In this document: in pieces, positions 11,131 through 22,189 of the stretch
Layout: the number at the start of each line of letters is the position of its first letter
Position numbering within the stretch: position 1 is the stretch's first letter
Assembly: GCF_947172395.1 (NCBI RefSeq)
Contig: NC_069090.1
Location: forward strand, 12,158,226 to 12,222,225
Reading direction: 5' to 3'
From: Bicyclus anynana
Lineage: Eukaryota > Arthropoda > Insecta > Lepidoptera > Nymphalidae
Length of the DNA: 64,000 bases
Notes under the pieces: model-generated
Told to the model about the DNA's origin: nothing
Databases searched by the model: none
What the model saw: only the letters and a program-made list of their open reading frames with translations
Program-made: the position numbers and the translations under genes

Positions 11131-12330
11131 TAATAATAATAATAATAATAATAATTTATTTATTCATGAGAAAGTACAGAAGGTTTACAGAACTTGCTAT
11201 AGACATACATACTTTCTACCTTGACAGGTGTATGAATATTAAAAATAATATTATACTAACTAATAACTCCAAAATTCCAATAATTAAATATTCAATCGGT
11301 GAACATGGTATAAATAAAAATAAAAAAAAAATACAAGTACAATTAGCATAATTTGACGAAGCATTCTTAACATCAAATATAAATAATTAATATACTATCA
11401 GAATCCATTAAAATTAAACAATGTCAATATAAATGCTATGTCAGGTGTAATGCAACATTAAATCAATCAATGTCATATAATTAAAAAAATGAAGTCAAAA
11501 ATTAAAAATTAATGTCAGAAATTAAAATTAAAATTGTCAATAATTTATAAGAAAATCATAACTGATTATATTTATTGTTGCATTCAGAATTTGTCATTTA
11601 AAAAGTCTTTTACACAGTAATAATTTTTATATAATAATAATTTCAATAAATATTTTTTAAAAGACAAAAATGACATGTCATAACTGTGCGGTGGCAACTT
11701 ATTATAAATACGTATAGCTGAGCAATACACATTATCCCTATACAAGGCCAAGTGTTGGTAGGGTACACATAATTTATTTTTGAGCCTTGATTCTGGGTTT
11801 AATTCTGATTTAAACTTGAAATATTCGGGATTCTTTTTTATTAAAATGCAGATTTCAAATATGTACAAACATGGAAGTGGTAGAATTTTTAGCTTCTTAA
11901 ACAAAGGCTTGCAGCTATCCGTCCAATCAGCATTACATATAGCCCTAATGCAACGCTTCTGTGCCTTAAATGCTAGATGCGCTTCAGTTGAATTACCCCA
12001 AAGTATCAATCCATATCTTAATAAGGAAGAGGCGTAACCATGATATGCTAGAATTGTTGCATCCACAGATACAACTTGCCTTATGCGTCTTAAGGCATAT
12101 ACATATTTGTCAATTTTTAGAATAAGTTGTTGAATATGAGCCTTCCAATTACAATACTTATCTAATGTAATACCTAGAAATTTATTTTCATCCACTTCCT
12201 GAATGCACGTATCATTTAGTTTTATATCAATCTTTTGTAGTTGAGATTTATAAGTTTGAAATCGCATTATATTCGTTTTGCCCATGTTAACATTTAAATT
12301 ATTATTTTTTGAAAAATTACTTGACATACA
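11131..12330 (-). mobile_element. 5'-truncated Jockey-like LINE
   Basis: The minus strand carries the end of a LINE reverse transcriptase (11584-12327), then about 450 bases of AT-rich 3' sequence, ending in a (TTA)n tail at 11131-11157. An in-frame stop two codons upstream of the first Met, with no recognisable reverse transcriptase palm before it, places the truncation near 12330. A short terminal repeat tail and 5' truncation are usual for LINE copies. No target duplication was found. Confidence 0.75.
11584..12327 (-). pseudogene. C-terminal part of a Jockey-like LINE reverse transcriptase (247 aa)
   Basis: This open frame of 247 residues matches the region that follows the YxDD box in insect non-LTR reverse transcriptases. 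Residues about 11-25 have the N-x-x-KT-x-x-M pattern, KFLGITLD lies near 49-56, followed by W-x-x-HI near 62-66, then RYGLILWGNS near 104-113 and QKRCIRAI near 123-130. The catalytic palm and any endonuclease domain are missing, so this is a fragment and not a working enzyme. Its frame is still open over the whole length, which suggests a fairly young insertion. Naming it Jockey-like is from memory of the family; a related clade is possible. Confidence 0.75.
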
Positions 12331-12555
12331 TTATCAATGAAAAAAAAAATTAAACATTTCTTTAATGTGGATTATTTGCTTTCTAGCAAGTGACCTCGAA
12401 GTGTGAAAAAAATAGACCAATGTCCACCAATGACGGCGGAGAATTTTCAGTCCCATCTCTCTCGTCCCAACGCAATAAAAGAGAAAGTGATATTTCCGGT
12501 AGCGCCGATATTTTTTGACATTTTTGTATCTTTCTTCACGAGACACTTCTATCTT

Positions 12556-12625
12556 ATATTATTTGTTTCGTTGTTGACCACTAACATTGAATTGACATCC
12601 TCTTTTGAGCGCCTCATTTTTCATG
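12556..12625 (-). repeat. Dispersed repeat shared with the dead Gypsy leader, copy 1
   Basis: On the minus strand CATGAAAAATGAGGCGCTCA then AAAGAGGA and TGGTCAACAACGAA, the same as 20547-20632 on the plus strand. Confidence 0.75.
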
Positions 12626-13290
12626 AAACATCTAAAAGTAATTAATATCATTGGCTCTACACTATTGCGTCTCTAAATAAATCCAAATAACCCATTACAA
12701 AGTTTCATCGGTTCATAACTACGAAATATTCGTTCGCGGAGCTGAGAGTAAATCAAACTTGGCACTGGGAGCACGATGTCTTTAACGGTCGTTAAGAATT
12801 TAATCGTCTAACTTTTCAGCTTAAAGCCGTTTTACCAGACTGTATTATGTTGCTTGGGGATTACCCTTTACCTACATGTTCTTAGCCAAAATAGAATTTG
12901 TGTTGTTACGCACGGGGCCATAGAATGAGACATTATAGTTCGCACAAAACTTCTAGTCTATTCTGTTGTGCTATTCTGTAAAGATGTTTTTAACTCGACA
13001 GAGCTTCGAATTCGTATGTATGTGTAGAGTATAGATAGTACTGTGTTTAACTTGGTTTCATAGGTCTCAGCTGCGAAACCATAAGCCTCGGTAGTGAGTA
13101 GAATTACTTGTACATATGCATGTATCTGCAAAGAAATAAATTGATTGATTGATTGATTATGTTTTCTATGGTAAAAGCTCCAATTTTACTCTACTTATAT
13201 ACTGACTTCATGGACGCATTTTTAAGAAGATTGACAAGTGTGCAGTTTGTCACTAGCAATTTTTCTTACGCCTTTGTTCGCAACAGACAA
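12626..13290. other. Gap: no gene seen
   Basis: Contains the (GATT)n microsatellite at 13140-13159; the rest is unassigned. Confidence 0.55.
13140..13159. repeat. (GATT)n microsatellite
   Basis: ATTGATTGATTGATTGATTA. Confidence 0.9.
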
Positions 13291-13577
13291 TATTTTTTTT
13301 TTTTATTCTTACATGTTCTGGAATGGAAGCAGACTAACTTGTTGGGAGGAAGATGAAAATCCACACCCCTTTCGGTTTCTACACGACATCGTACCGGAAC
13401 GCTAAATCGCTTAGCAGTACGTCTTTGTCGGTAGGGTGGTAACTAGCCACGGCCGAAGCCTCCCACCAGCCAGTCCTGGACCAATTAAGAAAACCTCAAT
13501 CGATCCAGCCGGGGATCGAACCCAGGACCTCCGTCTTGTAAATCCACCGCGCATACCACTGCGCCACGGAGGTCGTC
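13291..13577 (-). mobile_element. SINE family A, near full length
   Basis: The minus strand runs from GACGACCTCCGTGGCGCAGT (head with both pol III boxes) to the A-rich tail at 13291-13305. About 50 bases of the 3' part are deleted compared with 59-388. Confidence 0.85.
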
Positions 13578-14105
13578 AAATAGAATTATAGATAGTATAA
13601 AAACCACACCTTAGATACGAGCTATATAATTGCATCTAAAATCCCCCTGAAGAAAGCTGTGCGGGTAGGTAAGCTAAATGATCGATGGCGAAGATGCCCC
13701 CAAAATGATTTATATGTAAGAACCTGGGCAGGGACTGATTATACGGCTGACTGCAAACGGATTTATAGTTGACCTCACCGTAATTGCTTGAGTTATAACC
13801 AGACGGTATGATTTCGTTTGTGGAAGCTCTGTTTATACTGATAATTCTCTTAGAATTAAAATGATGTTAATAATACAAAGAAAGAATGAATTTGTGTATG
13901 CGTGGAGAATATACCTAAAAAACACATCACGGCACGAATTTGAAAAACAAGCTAATTATCTATACTTCTAATAAATCTGTAGAGATGTCAATTCTGTACA
14001 TGAAATATATTTGCAAAATAACTATCATGGGGTGATTAGTTATCGATACTGATGCCAAAAATGCAATCAGTAAAATTTTTGTCTGTCTGTCTGTCTGTCT
14101 GTCTG

Positions 14106-14485
14106 TATGTTCTTTATAGAAACAAAAACTACTCGACGGATTTTAACGAAACTTGGTACAAATATTCTTCATGCTCCTGGGCAGGTTATAGTATACTTTT
14201 CATCACGCTACGATCAATAGGAGCAGAGCAGTGAAGGGAAATGTTGGGAAAACGGGAGAAGTTACTCAATTTTTTAAGCTTCCGTCGCGTGGTATGTTCA
14301 TTATAGAAAAAAAAACTACTCGACGGATTGTAACGAAACTTGGTACAATTATTCTTCATACTCCTGGGCATGTTACAGTATACTTTTCATCACGCTACCA
14401 TTAATAGAAGCAGAGTAGTGAAGGAAAATGTTGAGAAAACGGGAGAAGTTACTCCATTTATTAAGCTTCCGTCGCCGTCGCATGG
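14106..14485 (+). repeat. Two tandem ~190-base units inside the Helitron-like element
   Basis: Units 14106-14292 and 14293-14485 both start TATGTTC and share CTACTCGACGGATT, ACGAAACTTGGTACAA, ACTTTTCATCACGCTAC and ACGGGAGAAGTTACTC. They differ by scattered substitutions and an extra GTCGCC near the end of the second. Confidence 0.88.
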
Positions 14486-14487
14486 TA

Positions 14488-14617
14488 GAGTAAGGATAGG
14501 GTAGGGTTAGGGTAGTGGTAGGGTAAGGATAGGGTAGTGGTATGGTAGGCGTAGGGTAGGGGTAGGATAGGGGTAGGGTAGGGGTAAGGTAGGGGTAGGG
14601 TAGGGGTAGGGTAGTAG
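14488..14617 (+). repeat. GGGTA-rich degenerate simple repeat
   Basis: A run of GGTAGGG/GGGTA variants on the plus strand, not the insect telomere unit TTAGG. The same type of block appears at 27165-27232 and, shorter, at 41450-41500, so it travels with Helitron-like elements. Confidence 0.8.
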
Positions 14618-15210
14618 AAGGGTTTCACGCAGGCGAAGTCGCGGGCGTCCGCTAGTAAATAAATAAAACTAACATCAATGAGGAACATACGAAATGTTGT
14701 CTATTTTATTCGACGGATTTTGTAGGCTTACAAAAGTATCTGAATATTAGAATATTTATCAGAATGAAGATGAATTGGGGTCAGTCATAGAATTATAACT
14801 GTTTGACTGACTAATATGACATATCGAAGTACAGCTCAAACTACTGGAGCTACCATCATAAAAAATTGTATAGAAGTTTAATTTCCTTTCTTTTTTTTTT
14901 TGTTTCATTTTTGTATTATAACTTAAGCACAATAATTAAAATTAAATTGATTTTATGTATGCCTAGTAATAAGTATGGTAATAAAGATTATTTATTATTA
15001 TTATTATTATTCATTTACTTACATAGTAGATTTAGCAAGGAAAGATGTTTTGTCCATATTAGTATCCTATAATATCCAGTAATACCACCTGTACCAGTAG
15101 CAACATAAGTACTACAGAGTACAACCCAGGAAACGGAGCAGGTTTGAACTTTGTTACAGTCCAATGTCCATCTATTTGAGAACTTATGAAGACAAACCTT
15201 CTCCTTTTTT

Positions 15211-15455
15211 TGACGGCCTCCGTGGCGCAGTGGTATGCACGGTGGATTTACAAGACGGAGGTCCTGGGTTCCTATCCCCAGCTGGGCCGATTGAGGTTCC
15301 GGTACGATGCCGTGTAGAAACCGAAAGGAGTGTGGATTTTCATCCTCCTCCGAAGAAGTTAGCCCGCTTCCATTTTAGACTGCATCAACACTTACCATCG
15401 GGTGAGATTGTAGTCAGGGGCTAACTTGTAAAGAATAAAAAAATAAAAATAAAAA
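15211..15455 (+). mobile_element. SINE family A with internal deletion
   Basis: The tRNA-like head (TGACGGCCTCCGTGGCGCAG) is intact. The body jumps from CGATTGAGGTT straight to CCGGTACGATGC, losing roughly 100 bases. Box B is altered (GGTTCCTATCCC instead of GGTTCGATCCC), which should weaken pol III use. The antisense and sense open frames across it are not genes. Confidence 0.85.
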
Positions 15456-16431
15456 GCGACCAAAAAATCAATTAAATATTGTGGTGTGGTAAGTGAAATA
15501 CTCGTAAAACAATACTAGTCGCATATTTAAATGGAAACCTGTTTATATTTTGTCTTTTCAATATTTTTTTAATATTTTGCTATCTTATGGCTGTTAGACA
15601 TCATTATGTATTTTGATGTTTCACTAAAAGAACAGGTCTCCCATAGGCTTCACGCTGCTCCAATGCAAGTTAGTGTGCTTAGGGTGTGAATTTTTCAACT
15701 CTGTAACGATTAATATCAGAATATGTTAACGATAATAACACGGGCTGACAATTTACCGTGTTGTCCGAGGCAAGAGCAAGTTCCCAACTAAGGACTGACA
15801 ATGTTTATTGACGATGAAAATAAAGAAAAGCTTAATATGCACATTTAAAAACGCTACTTTTCTGTGTATGTAATAATATGGTAAGAGAGTTTGTAGAAGT
15901 TTTTTTTCTTTTTAAGTGAATAGTCACATACAAAGAAAATAACGTCAATATAAAATAGGTAGAATTGAATAGTATTACAAAATAACATTTTATTTTATAT
16001 CCCCGATTATTGTATCACAATGAAATGGCAGAATATGGGTTTTCATTTATGTACGCAAAAATAACAGTAAAACAAGATGTTCCTTACATCTCGAAGGACT
16101 AGAAAAGACGTTCCGTCGATATGTAAACGAGTCCCAAGAATCGTAATATACCAAAACATTTGCTTGTCGCTGCCGAAAAAAATATATTTACGCAGTTCGC
16201 GTAATGGAATTCTAAATTTTACGGCGTTCGTCGAAATATTGGCGCTAAAAAGTGATATCGACGTATTGTATGAATAATATATTATGTTATTATTTTTATC
16301 TGTTAGCGGGTGGAATTCAAAACAGGACCGACGAAAAGCTGTTTGTTTTATCAATTTGTATAAATCTAATATTTACACGCCAGCTTAGTACGTGTGAGGG
16401 TTATTTGTTTAATTTGTAAAAAGTGTTGAAG
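15456..16431. other. Gap: no gene supported
   Basis: Opposing open frames of 103 and 66 codons (16043-16354 and 16077-16277) overlap each other. Neither has a domain, signal peptide or convincing composition. Confidence 0.5.
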
Positions 16432-16436
16432 GTTGG

Positions 16437-16618
16437 TGTACAGGTTACTCTTATGGCCGTAATAAGTTAGGTTAGAATAAAACACTATGCAGTTACACAG
16501 TATGCGTCTTACCCGCACAACGTCACGGAACGCAAGTCGTACGACTTCTGTTTCGTTTCCCCGCGCCCGCACCCCGCACGCAGTGCTTGTAAGTTGCATA
16601 CATTTATTATATGTTACA
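16437..16618 (-). repeat. 3' LTR of the coding-dead Gypsy element (182 bp)
   Basis: This is the identical partner of 21499-21680. The target duplication GTTGG lies immediately outside it, at 16432-16436. Confidence 0.93.
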
Positions 16619-16630
16619 TCTACCCTTTAC
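16619..16630 (-). other. Polypurine tract of the coding-dead Gypsy element
   Basis: On the minus strand this reads GTAAAGGGTAGA directly before the 3' LTR. This is a short but correctly placed purine tract. Confidence 0.6.
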
Positions 16631-16739
16631 AAAATAAAATTTGAAAAATAAAAGTAAACATTATTTTCAATACTAATCTACAATCAAATCTATAAAACAT
16701 AATACAGTCGATACAATCAGGCTTCATTCGCTTCTGGGC

Positions 16740-18260
16740 AACTGCCCACGGATTCATTCGCTTCTAGACAAACTGCCCCTCTTTCCTTGTCAGCATATTC
16801 CTTTACCCTTCATTTTGTTCAGCGTATCTCCGTCTTTGGTTTCGTAATCTACCTCTGTAAATACTATAGTAGAAGGTTACTTATCTCTAAACTGACGCCT
16901 GAAAAAGAGTTCTGCAGGTGATTTTCCTATGACGGAATGGGTTGTGCCATTGTACCTACATTGCTTGAGAATTTCGTTCGCGCATGGTAATTACAATTGG
17001 CAGTGATTGGTCAATGACTAAATTTAAATAACTTTCGACGTCAAAAGGTAGTGGAAATTGATTAACTTAGATCGATAGATTATTTTTCTTACCGGGTGTA
17101 TAGACGATTTTAAAATTATACGATTGCAATCGTAGAACCCATCGTTCTATTCTTGCGCACGGTTTGGATTCCGCAGGCTAATTCACTTTCTTTGATGTAT
17201 GCTAGTTGACATTAACGAATTTGAGATTCTATGTAATGATTCTATATAAAAATGTCGTCCATTGCTTACTGGTGGATATCACACAGTAGGTAAATGACAT
17301 TTTGTCAATTGATTTGATGTTTATTTTAATAGGTTGATAATAAAGACCAAAATAATGAATAGGCCAGCTGATCCAAATATTACTTCTAAAGACATTTACA
17401 AGCTCGAAACTATCCTTACCAAACCGATACATATTAAAATGTTTTACCGCTCAGATTAATGCAGGCGCCTCTTTCTCGGTCTTGCAATAGCGTTTTTTCG
17501 CGATCAGTGAGACTATTGTAACCGTATGCATTATTACGCGCCCTTTATTATTAAGTTGAGCGAGCACAGCCCCTAACCAAATGAGACGGCATCAGCATAG
17601 TCTTAAGTACGATCAAGAGGGTCATAATAACCTAAAGTTCTAATCTGACTCATGATACATTTCAAACCATCAAATGCTTGTGAATGTTGATCACATCAAT
17701 GAGAAGTAATATCAGCACTCTTTCCTAGTTTTAGTCTTAACAGTTCGCGTTAAGCTTCAGTCCACGTTGCTGAGTTTGGAATCCATTTACCACGTAATTA
17801 ACAAATCCTAAAAAGCTTTGTACCTCTTCAATAGTTACAGGTTCTTGGAACGCTTCTATTGGTTATATGTACTTATCAGTTTATGTCCAAGAAATTCAAC
17901 TTGTCTAACCTTGTAAGTACTTTGGCTTCATTTAGCAGACCAAGATTAACTTTTAAAACCTGCAAAACATTTATAAGTCTAGTATCATGTCTACGCAGAT
18001 GCAAACATATCTATTTGCTTTTAAAACAGGCACTTATCGTCAAATCGAATCTAATGGTTCGTTACAGTCTCTGTAATGTCTAAATCCATGAGCTGTTGCA
18101 TTGTCTTGTTGATTCTAGTTTCTATTTCCATTCAAGGGCATGAGAACTCTTCGGCAAGTTTGAGCAACTGTTTTGATAGAAATGTCTATAGGCATATGAT
18201 TTTCAACATCGTTGAACTTAGGAAACATAGTTATGTTTGACTGTATTTACATCAAATCAA
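16740..18260 (-). pseudogene. Decayed Gypsy pol remnant
   Basis: Minus-strand fragments appear in the correct pol order, each interrupted by stops or frame changes. A degraded reverse transcriptase N-terminus lies near 18060-18250, and a thumb piece with EEVQSFLGFVNYV near 17770-17850. An RNase H piece with YRFGKDSFELV lies near 17400-17440, its end (ARIERWVLRLQSYNFKIVYT) near 17090-17160, and an integrase C-terminal piece (GKSPAELF-like) near 16760-16930. The reverse transcriptase palm with its YxDD box and the integrase DDE core are absent, so the deletions go beyond point decay. No enzyme activity is possible from this copy. Confidence 0.8.
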
Positions 18261-18560
18261 AAATCATTTATTTCAAGTAGGCTCAGTTTAAAAGCACTTT
18301 TGACACGTCAGTTGACTATTTGTAACGATTCTACCACCGGTTCGGAAGGCAGGTTCTGCTGAGAAGAAACCAGCAAGAAACTCAACAGTTGCTCTTTTTA
18401 AAAAATCATACAACATTGTAATTTACAATTGATGACAACATTACAATTTCTTATAGTTTTACTTCCTGTGTGAAGGTGGAAGCTGATCCAACGGCCTCTA
18501 AGCATCTATTCCAACCTTTAAAACCCCAAGCTCAGTGGCGGCGTCATTTATAACATAAAA
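18246..18560. repeat. Dispersed repeat nested in the dead Gypsy element
   Basis: The segment carrying ACCACCGGTTCGGAAGGC and AGAAGAAACCAGCAAGAAAC resembles, from memory, a sequence often seen in lepidopteran transposon 3' regions. It separates the gag zinc-knuckle remnant from the reverse transcriptase remnant. I did not find its exact ends or a target duplication. Confidence 0.4.
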
Positions 18561-19044
18561 AGCTTTTGATACTTGGAAACCTGTTGTCGACTGTTATGGT
18601 ACAGACGAAGGACCCGAAAATAAAGAGGGTTTTGACTTCCGTAAGCCATAAATTCTTTGTTCGGTTTCTAAGTTGGTTTTCAACACGAACACCATTTTAT
18701 TTTTTTAAAATTTCCAGGTAACATCATTAATAATGTTACATCATTAATAATTACATTTACCACCCGAATCTATTAACTGTTTCTACGGTCCCCAATGTAC
18801 TCTTAATGGTATCAAACGTTGAAAATATAATCCACTTATTCTTTTCTAGAAAAATCTCTAGATTTTTCTTCTTGGAATTTCTATCTTCACTATTTTCGCT
18901 AATATTCCTTTTTCTAGATCTAGTTCTGCACAGTTTGCGGAAATGTCCTAGATTACACACATTTTATGCATTTTTTGTTTCGGACTGGGCTAAACTTGTC
19001 ATCGTTTGAATGATTGCCACCACAGCGAGATCAGGGAGTTGCAT

Positions 19045-19665
19045 TCAAACTCTTTTTAAATTGCCAGTCACCATGTTTATAGACATATCTTTACTTGGTC
19101 CAGATGAGTTGAAGTTACTAAGTTGTCGGTTTACTGTCTCTAAGGCGTTCGCCTCTGTAATAATCTTATCTAGAGTCACCTCGTCACCAAGAGTCAGAAT
19201 CGCTTTCCTTAATTTGGCCGATTCACATTTCTTAGTGATTTGATCGATCATGTGTTCTTTAGGAGCAATGAATTTGCATTTAGAACATTGACGTCTGAGC
19301 CTGACAAGAAATTTTTCAAATTTCTCTCCTTCCTCTTGTTCGTTAGGCTACTAAACAAATGGCGCTCATAAACTACACAACTTTGTTTAGGAGCGAAGTA
19401 CTCATCAAGCTTATTTATAGCTACTACACAATTGTCATTAGTTTTCGTCAGCAGTGTCTATATGGGCCCCGGGTATATCATAATATATTTCCTGCAAGCT
19501 TAATCCACCCATATGTAAGAGCACAGCTCTTTTTGTTTCTGGCGTGGTAACATTGGCCGCTATGAGGTACAACCCAGGTGCACGCTTCCATTTTTCCCAA
19601 CGTAACCCAAGTGAAACTGGATCACCGTCGCAATCTAAAGATTCTAAAGGTGATAAGTGCGACAT
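19045..19665 (-). pseudogene. Decayed Gypsy gag remnant
   Basis: The minus-strand frame 19665-19438 encodes a Gag-like N-terminus (motifs such as RWEKWKRA and RAVLLHMGG, typical of insect Gypsy Gag). The frame 19251-19045 continues with a capsid-like stretch (LRKAILTLGDEVTLDKII). They are separated by a shifted or broken segment. A zinc-knuckle remnant (CNLGHFRKLC) follows downstream near 18930-18960 and is out of frame with its first two cysteines. The order matches a normal Gag, but no intact protein can be made. Confidence 0.75.
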
Positions 19666-19836
19666 TTTTTGGTGTACCTGTTAGGATACGCATTATTCGA
19701 TTTTTCGAATTACCTTTAAATCTTATATTTTATCCATACTGGCCACATAGTAGGTATATTTCAATATAACCATTACAGGATATTTTTTTTTTTTTTTTTT
19801 TTTTGCCGAACTCCGACCAAAAAGTTGATATACTAG

Positions 19837-20306
19837 GTACCGTTCCGACTTTAGCCGAACTACCATTAGATCAAGATAGATAGACTTTATTCTAGTAGCC
19901 ATTAAAATATCCTTTAGGAACCGTTTAGTTTTCTAGCTTCCTCTTAGCTTGGTTAAGGAGTTAACATCCTTTATAGGTACTGTTCCGACTTTCGCCGAAC
20001 TACCTCTAGATCTTATTGCATTAGCCATTAAAAGATCTTTTAGGAACCATTTAGTTTTCTAACTTCCTCTTAGCTTGATTAAGGAGTAATGTCCTTTTTA
20101 GGTACTGTTCCAACTTTCGCCGAACTACCTCTAGATCTTATTATTGAAAGATCTTTTAGGAACTGTTTGATTTACCAAACTTCCTCTTAGCTTGATTAAG
20201 GAGAAATGTCCTTTTTAGGTACTGTTCCGACTTTCGCCGAACTACCTCTAGATCTTATTATTGAAAGATCTTTTAGGAACTGTTTGATTTACCAAACTTC
20301 CTCTTA
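19837..20306. repeat. Tandem repeat in the leader of the dead Gypsy element (about 3.7 units)
   Basis: Four successive units begin at 19837, 19977, 20102 and 20219, each starting GTAC(C/T)GTTCC. Spacings are 140, 125 and 117 bases, and the last unit is cut short. The third and fourth units are nearly identical while the first is the most diverged. That pattern fits step-wise expansion from one side. The array lies between the primer site and gag, just beyond a T run (about 19779-19804). Confidence 0.85.
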
Positions 20307-20546
20307 TCTACACCCATTTTAATCTAATATTGTTGACATAACGAAAGTAAGTTAATTATAAATAAAGTGTAATTATAAATAAAGTAAGTAATACACACTT
20401 TTATATATTTAGGTCTTACAATCAAATATGAAACTAAGTTATAACTTAGGTAGGCATATAGGTATCACAAGTTCAGTGCAAATAATTTGAAGATTAATAA
20501 ACTACCTACGACGGCCAATGATGTTAAATACTGTGTGTTACTAGGT

Positions 20547-20632
20547 CATGAAAAATGAGGCGCTCAAAAGAGGAAATTTCCACATCTCAATGTTAGTTGT
20601 GGTCAACAACGAACGTTATTTAAACAAATAAT
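20547..20632 (+). repeat. Dispersed repeat in the dead Gypsy leader, copy 2
   Basis: CATGAAAAATGAGGCGCTCA, then GTGGTCAACAACGAA and AAACAAATAATA; inverted relative to the 12556-12625 copy. Confidence 0.75.
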
Positions 20633-21480
20633 ACATTCAGGAATTCAGGAAGTGTAAAACTAGATATAAGTACAAATAAATAATGAAATTAAAGACATAA
20701 TTGCGCATGAGTGCGCACAGTTTTGTAGCCTATTATTCTGATCACTTTTTGCGGTGATTTTATAGGGACATAACCGATCTATAGTATAAAATTATCATTG
20801 ACGACGGCCGTCGTCGATTGTACTGTGGGGTAGGTGTGAAGTGGCGTAATGCAAAAAGCGGCCTTCGCAAAATATACAAACATACATGAAACATGAAATG
20901 TGATATTTAGTTTTATTCGTGTATACACACATTGTTCAAAATACCCACAATTTTGATTAGCAAAAAGTAAATTGGTTAGGTAATATTTCTTTATCTTGTG
21001 AATTTCTTAACATCACTATAAATTATTTTACCTAACTACCTATATCCTGTGTACTTTCTGTCAACAATATGTCGATTGGTACCTTTACACACGATGTGTC
21101 ATGGGTGTAGAAACATAATATTTAGGTAGGTACTAACCAATGTAACAAATTCAACTTTGCTGTATAACTCCGTTATTATTACGTTATTTTATAATTAGGT
21201 ACCCACCATTCCTCAAAACAAAACTTATTTGAATTTTCCTTTATGTACCGTTAATACACAACCGAGTAGGTATTAATTTATACCATCTACCTGGGACCTA
21301 TCTGTAGATTTTATATAGTAAAAAGTAATAGAGAATATTTAATACTTAACAGATTATGATGTTAAACAACAAAGCTGACCGGTTACTGATTTACCTCTCG
21401 ATTACTGCATTAAAGTTTCATTATGCATTTCTTTTATTGTGCGCATTGTGCGCATTCTTACTAACCTTGAAGTTTAGTAT

Positions 21481-21496
21481 CCTGGCAGGGTCGCCA
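21481..21496 (-). other. Primer-binding site of the coding-dead Gypsy element
   Basis: On the minus strand, two bases inside the 5' LTR, the sequence reads TGGCGACCCTGCCAGG. The TGGCGACC start is of the kind used by insect Gypsy elements; the priming tRNA is not assigned. Confidence 0.7.
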
Positions 21497-21498
21497 CT

Positions 21499-21680
21499 TG
21501 TACAGGTTACTCTTATGGCCGTAATAAGTTAGGTTAGAATAAAACACTATGCAGTTACACAGTATGCGTCTTACCCGCACAACGTCACGGAACGCAAGTC
21601 GTACGACTTCTGTTTCGTTTCCCCGCGCCCGCACCCCGCACGCAGTGCTTGTAAGTTGCATACATTTATTATATGTTACA
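21499..21680 (-). repeat. 5' LTR of the coding-dead Gypsy element (182 bp)
   Basis: Read on the plus strand it begins TGTACAGG and ends ATGTTACA, and it is base-for-base the same as 16437-16618 by eye. It has a GC-rich centre (CCCCGCGCCCGCACCCCGC) in an AT-rich setting. Confidence 0.93.
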
Positions 21681-22189
21681 GTTGGTAAGCCCATTAGGGT
21701 TACTGGCATAAATTTGCTAGATTTTGCGTGAGTGTATTCTAACTACATTTCTCTTTATCGTGCGAGCTGACAATAGTTGACTCATATCAAATTGAATATA
21801 AACAATATGAATTTTGTATAATACAAATAATAAGAGTTCGAAATATATCGATATTAATTAATAAAAGTTAAGGATTTCACAGAAAACTGAATTTAAATAT
21901 CATGTATTTTTAAAATTTTTCAAACGTCTAAAACGCTGTCGTCCATTTTGTGACGTTACATTGTACCAAACGTCAAACCAGGAGCTAATATTTTTGCCAA
22001 ACGCTCCATTTGGTAAAGGATTTGTTAACGTGACCTCATGAAACTATTAAAATGTATACCATAATGGCCGGCAGCGTTTTGGCTCGTATTGTCAAAAAAT
22101 ATTTATATAGTTATATTTAGTATATTTAGTGGAACGATAAATAACACTTTAAGACCATTTAAAAAAATGGCAGCTAGCGTATTCTGGTG

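Larger units (their letters stand above)
13959..14655 (+). mobile_element. Helitron-like non-autonomous element with internal duplication
   Basis: It starts TCTATACTTCTAATA and ends CTAG, preceded by A (13958) and followed by T (14656), as expected for a Helitron insertion into AT. A GC-rich hairpin-like motif (GCGAAGTCGCGGGC) sits just before the end. Inside are a TGTC microsatellite (about 14080-14105), two tandem ~190-base units (14106-14292, 14293-14485) and a GGGTA-rich block (14488-14617). It has no coding capacity. It resembles the lepidopteran Lep1 Helitron-like family from memory. Confidence 0.75.
16437..21680 (-). mobile_element. Recently moved but coding-dead Ty3/Gypsy LTR element
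   Basis: This 5244-bp element is bounded by two 182-bp direct LTRs that I read as identical, flanked by a perfect 5-bp target duplication GTTGG (16432-16436 and 21681-21685). On the minus strand it has a primer site TGGCGACCCTGCC one base pair away from the 5' LTR and a purine tract just before the 3' LTR. The interior holds only decayed gag and pol pieces with many stops and frameshifts. The reverse transcriptase active-site region and most of the integrase core are missing. The leader holds a tandem array (19837-20306), and a separate dispersed repeat is nested at about 18.25-18.56 kb. It belongs to a different Gypsy family from the 43.5-48.3 kb element: LTRs, primer site and protein remnants all differ. 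Confidence 0.9.

Noticed and set aside
14488..14617. Possible internal telomere-like repeat
   Set aside because: Insect telomeres are TTAGG; this block is GGGTA/GGTAGGG and also occurs in other Helitron-like copies.
14461..14688. Proline/tyrosine repeat frame on the minus strand
   Set aside because: A direct translation of the GGGTA-type simple repeat in a Helitron-like element.
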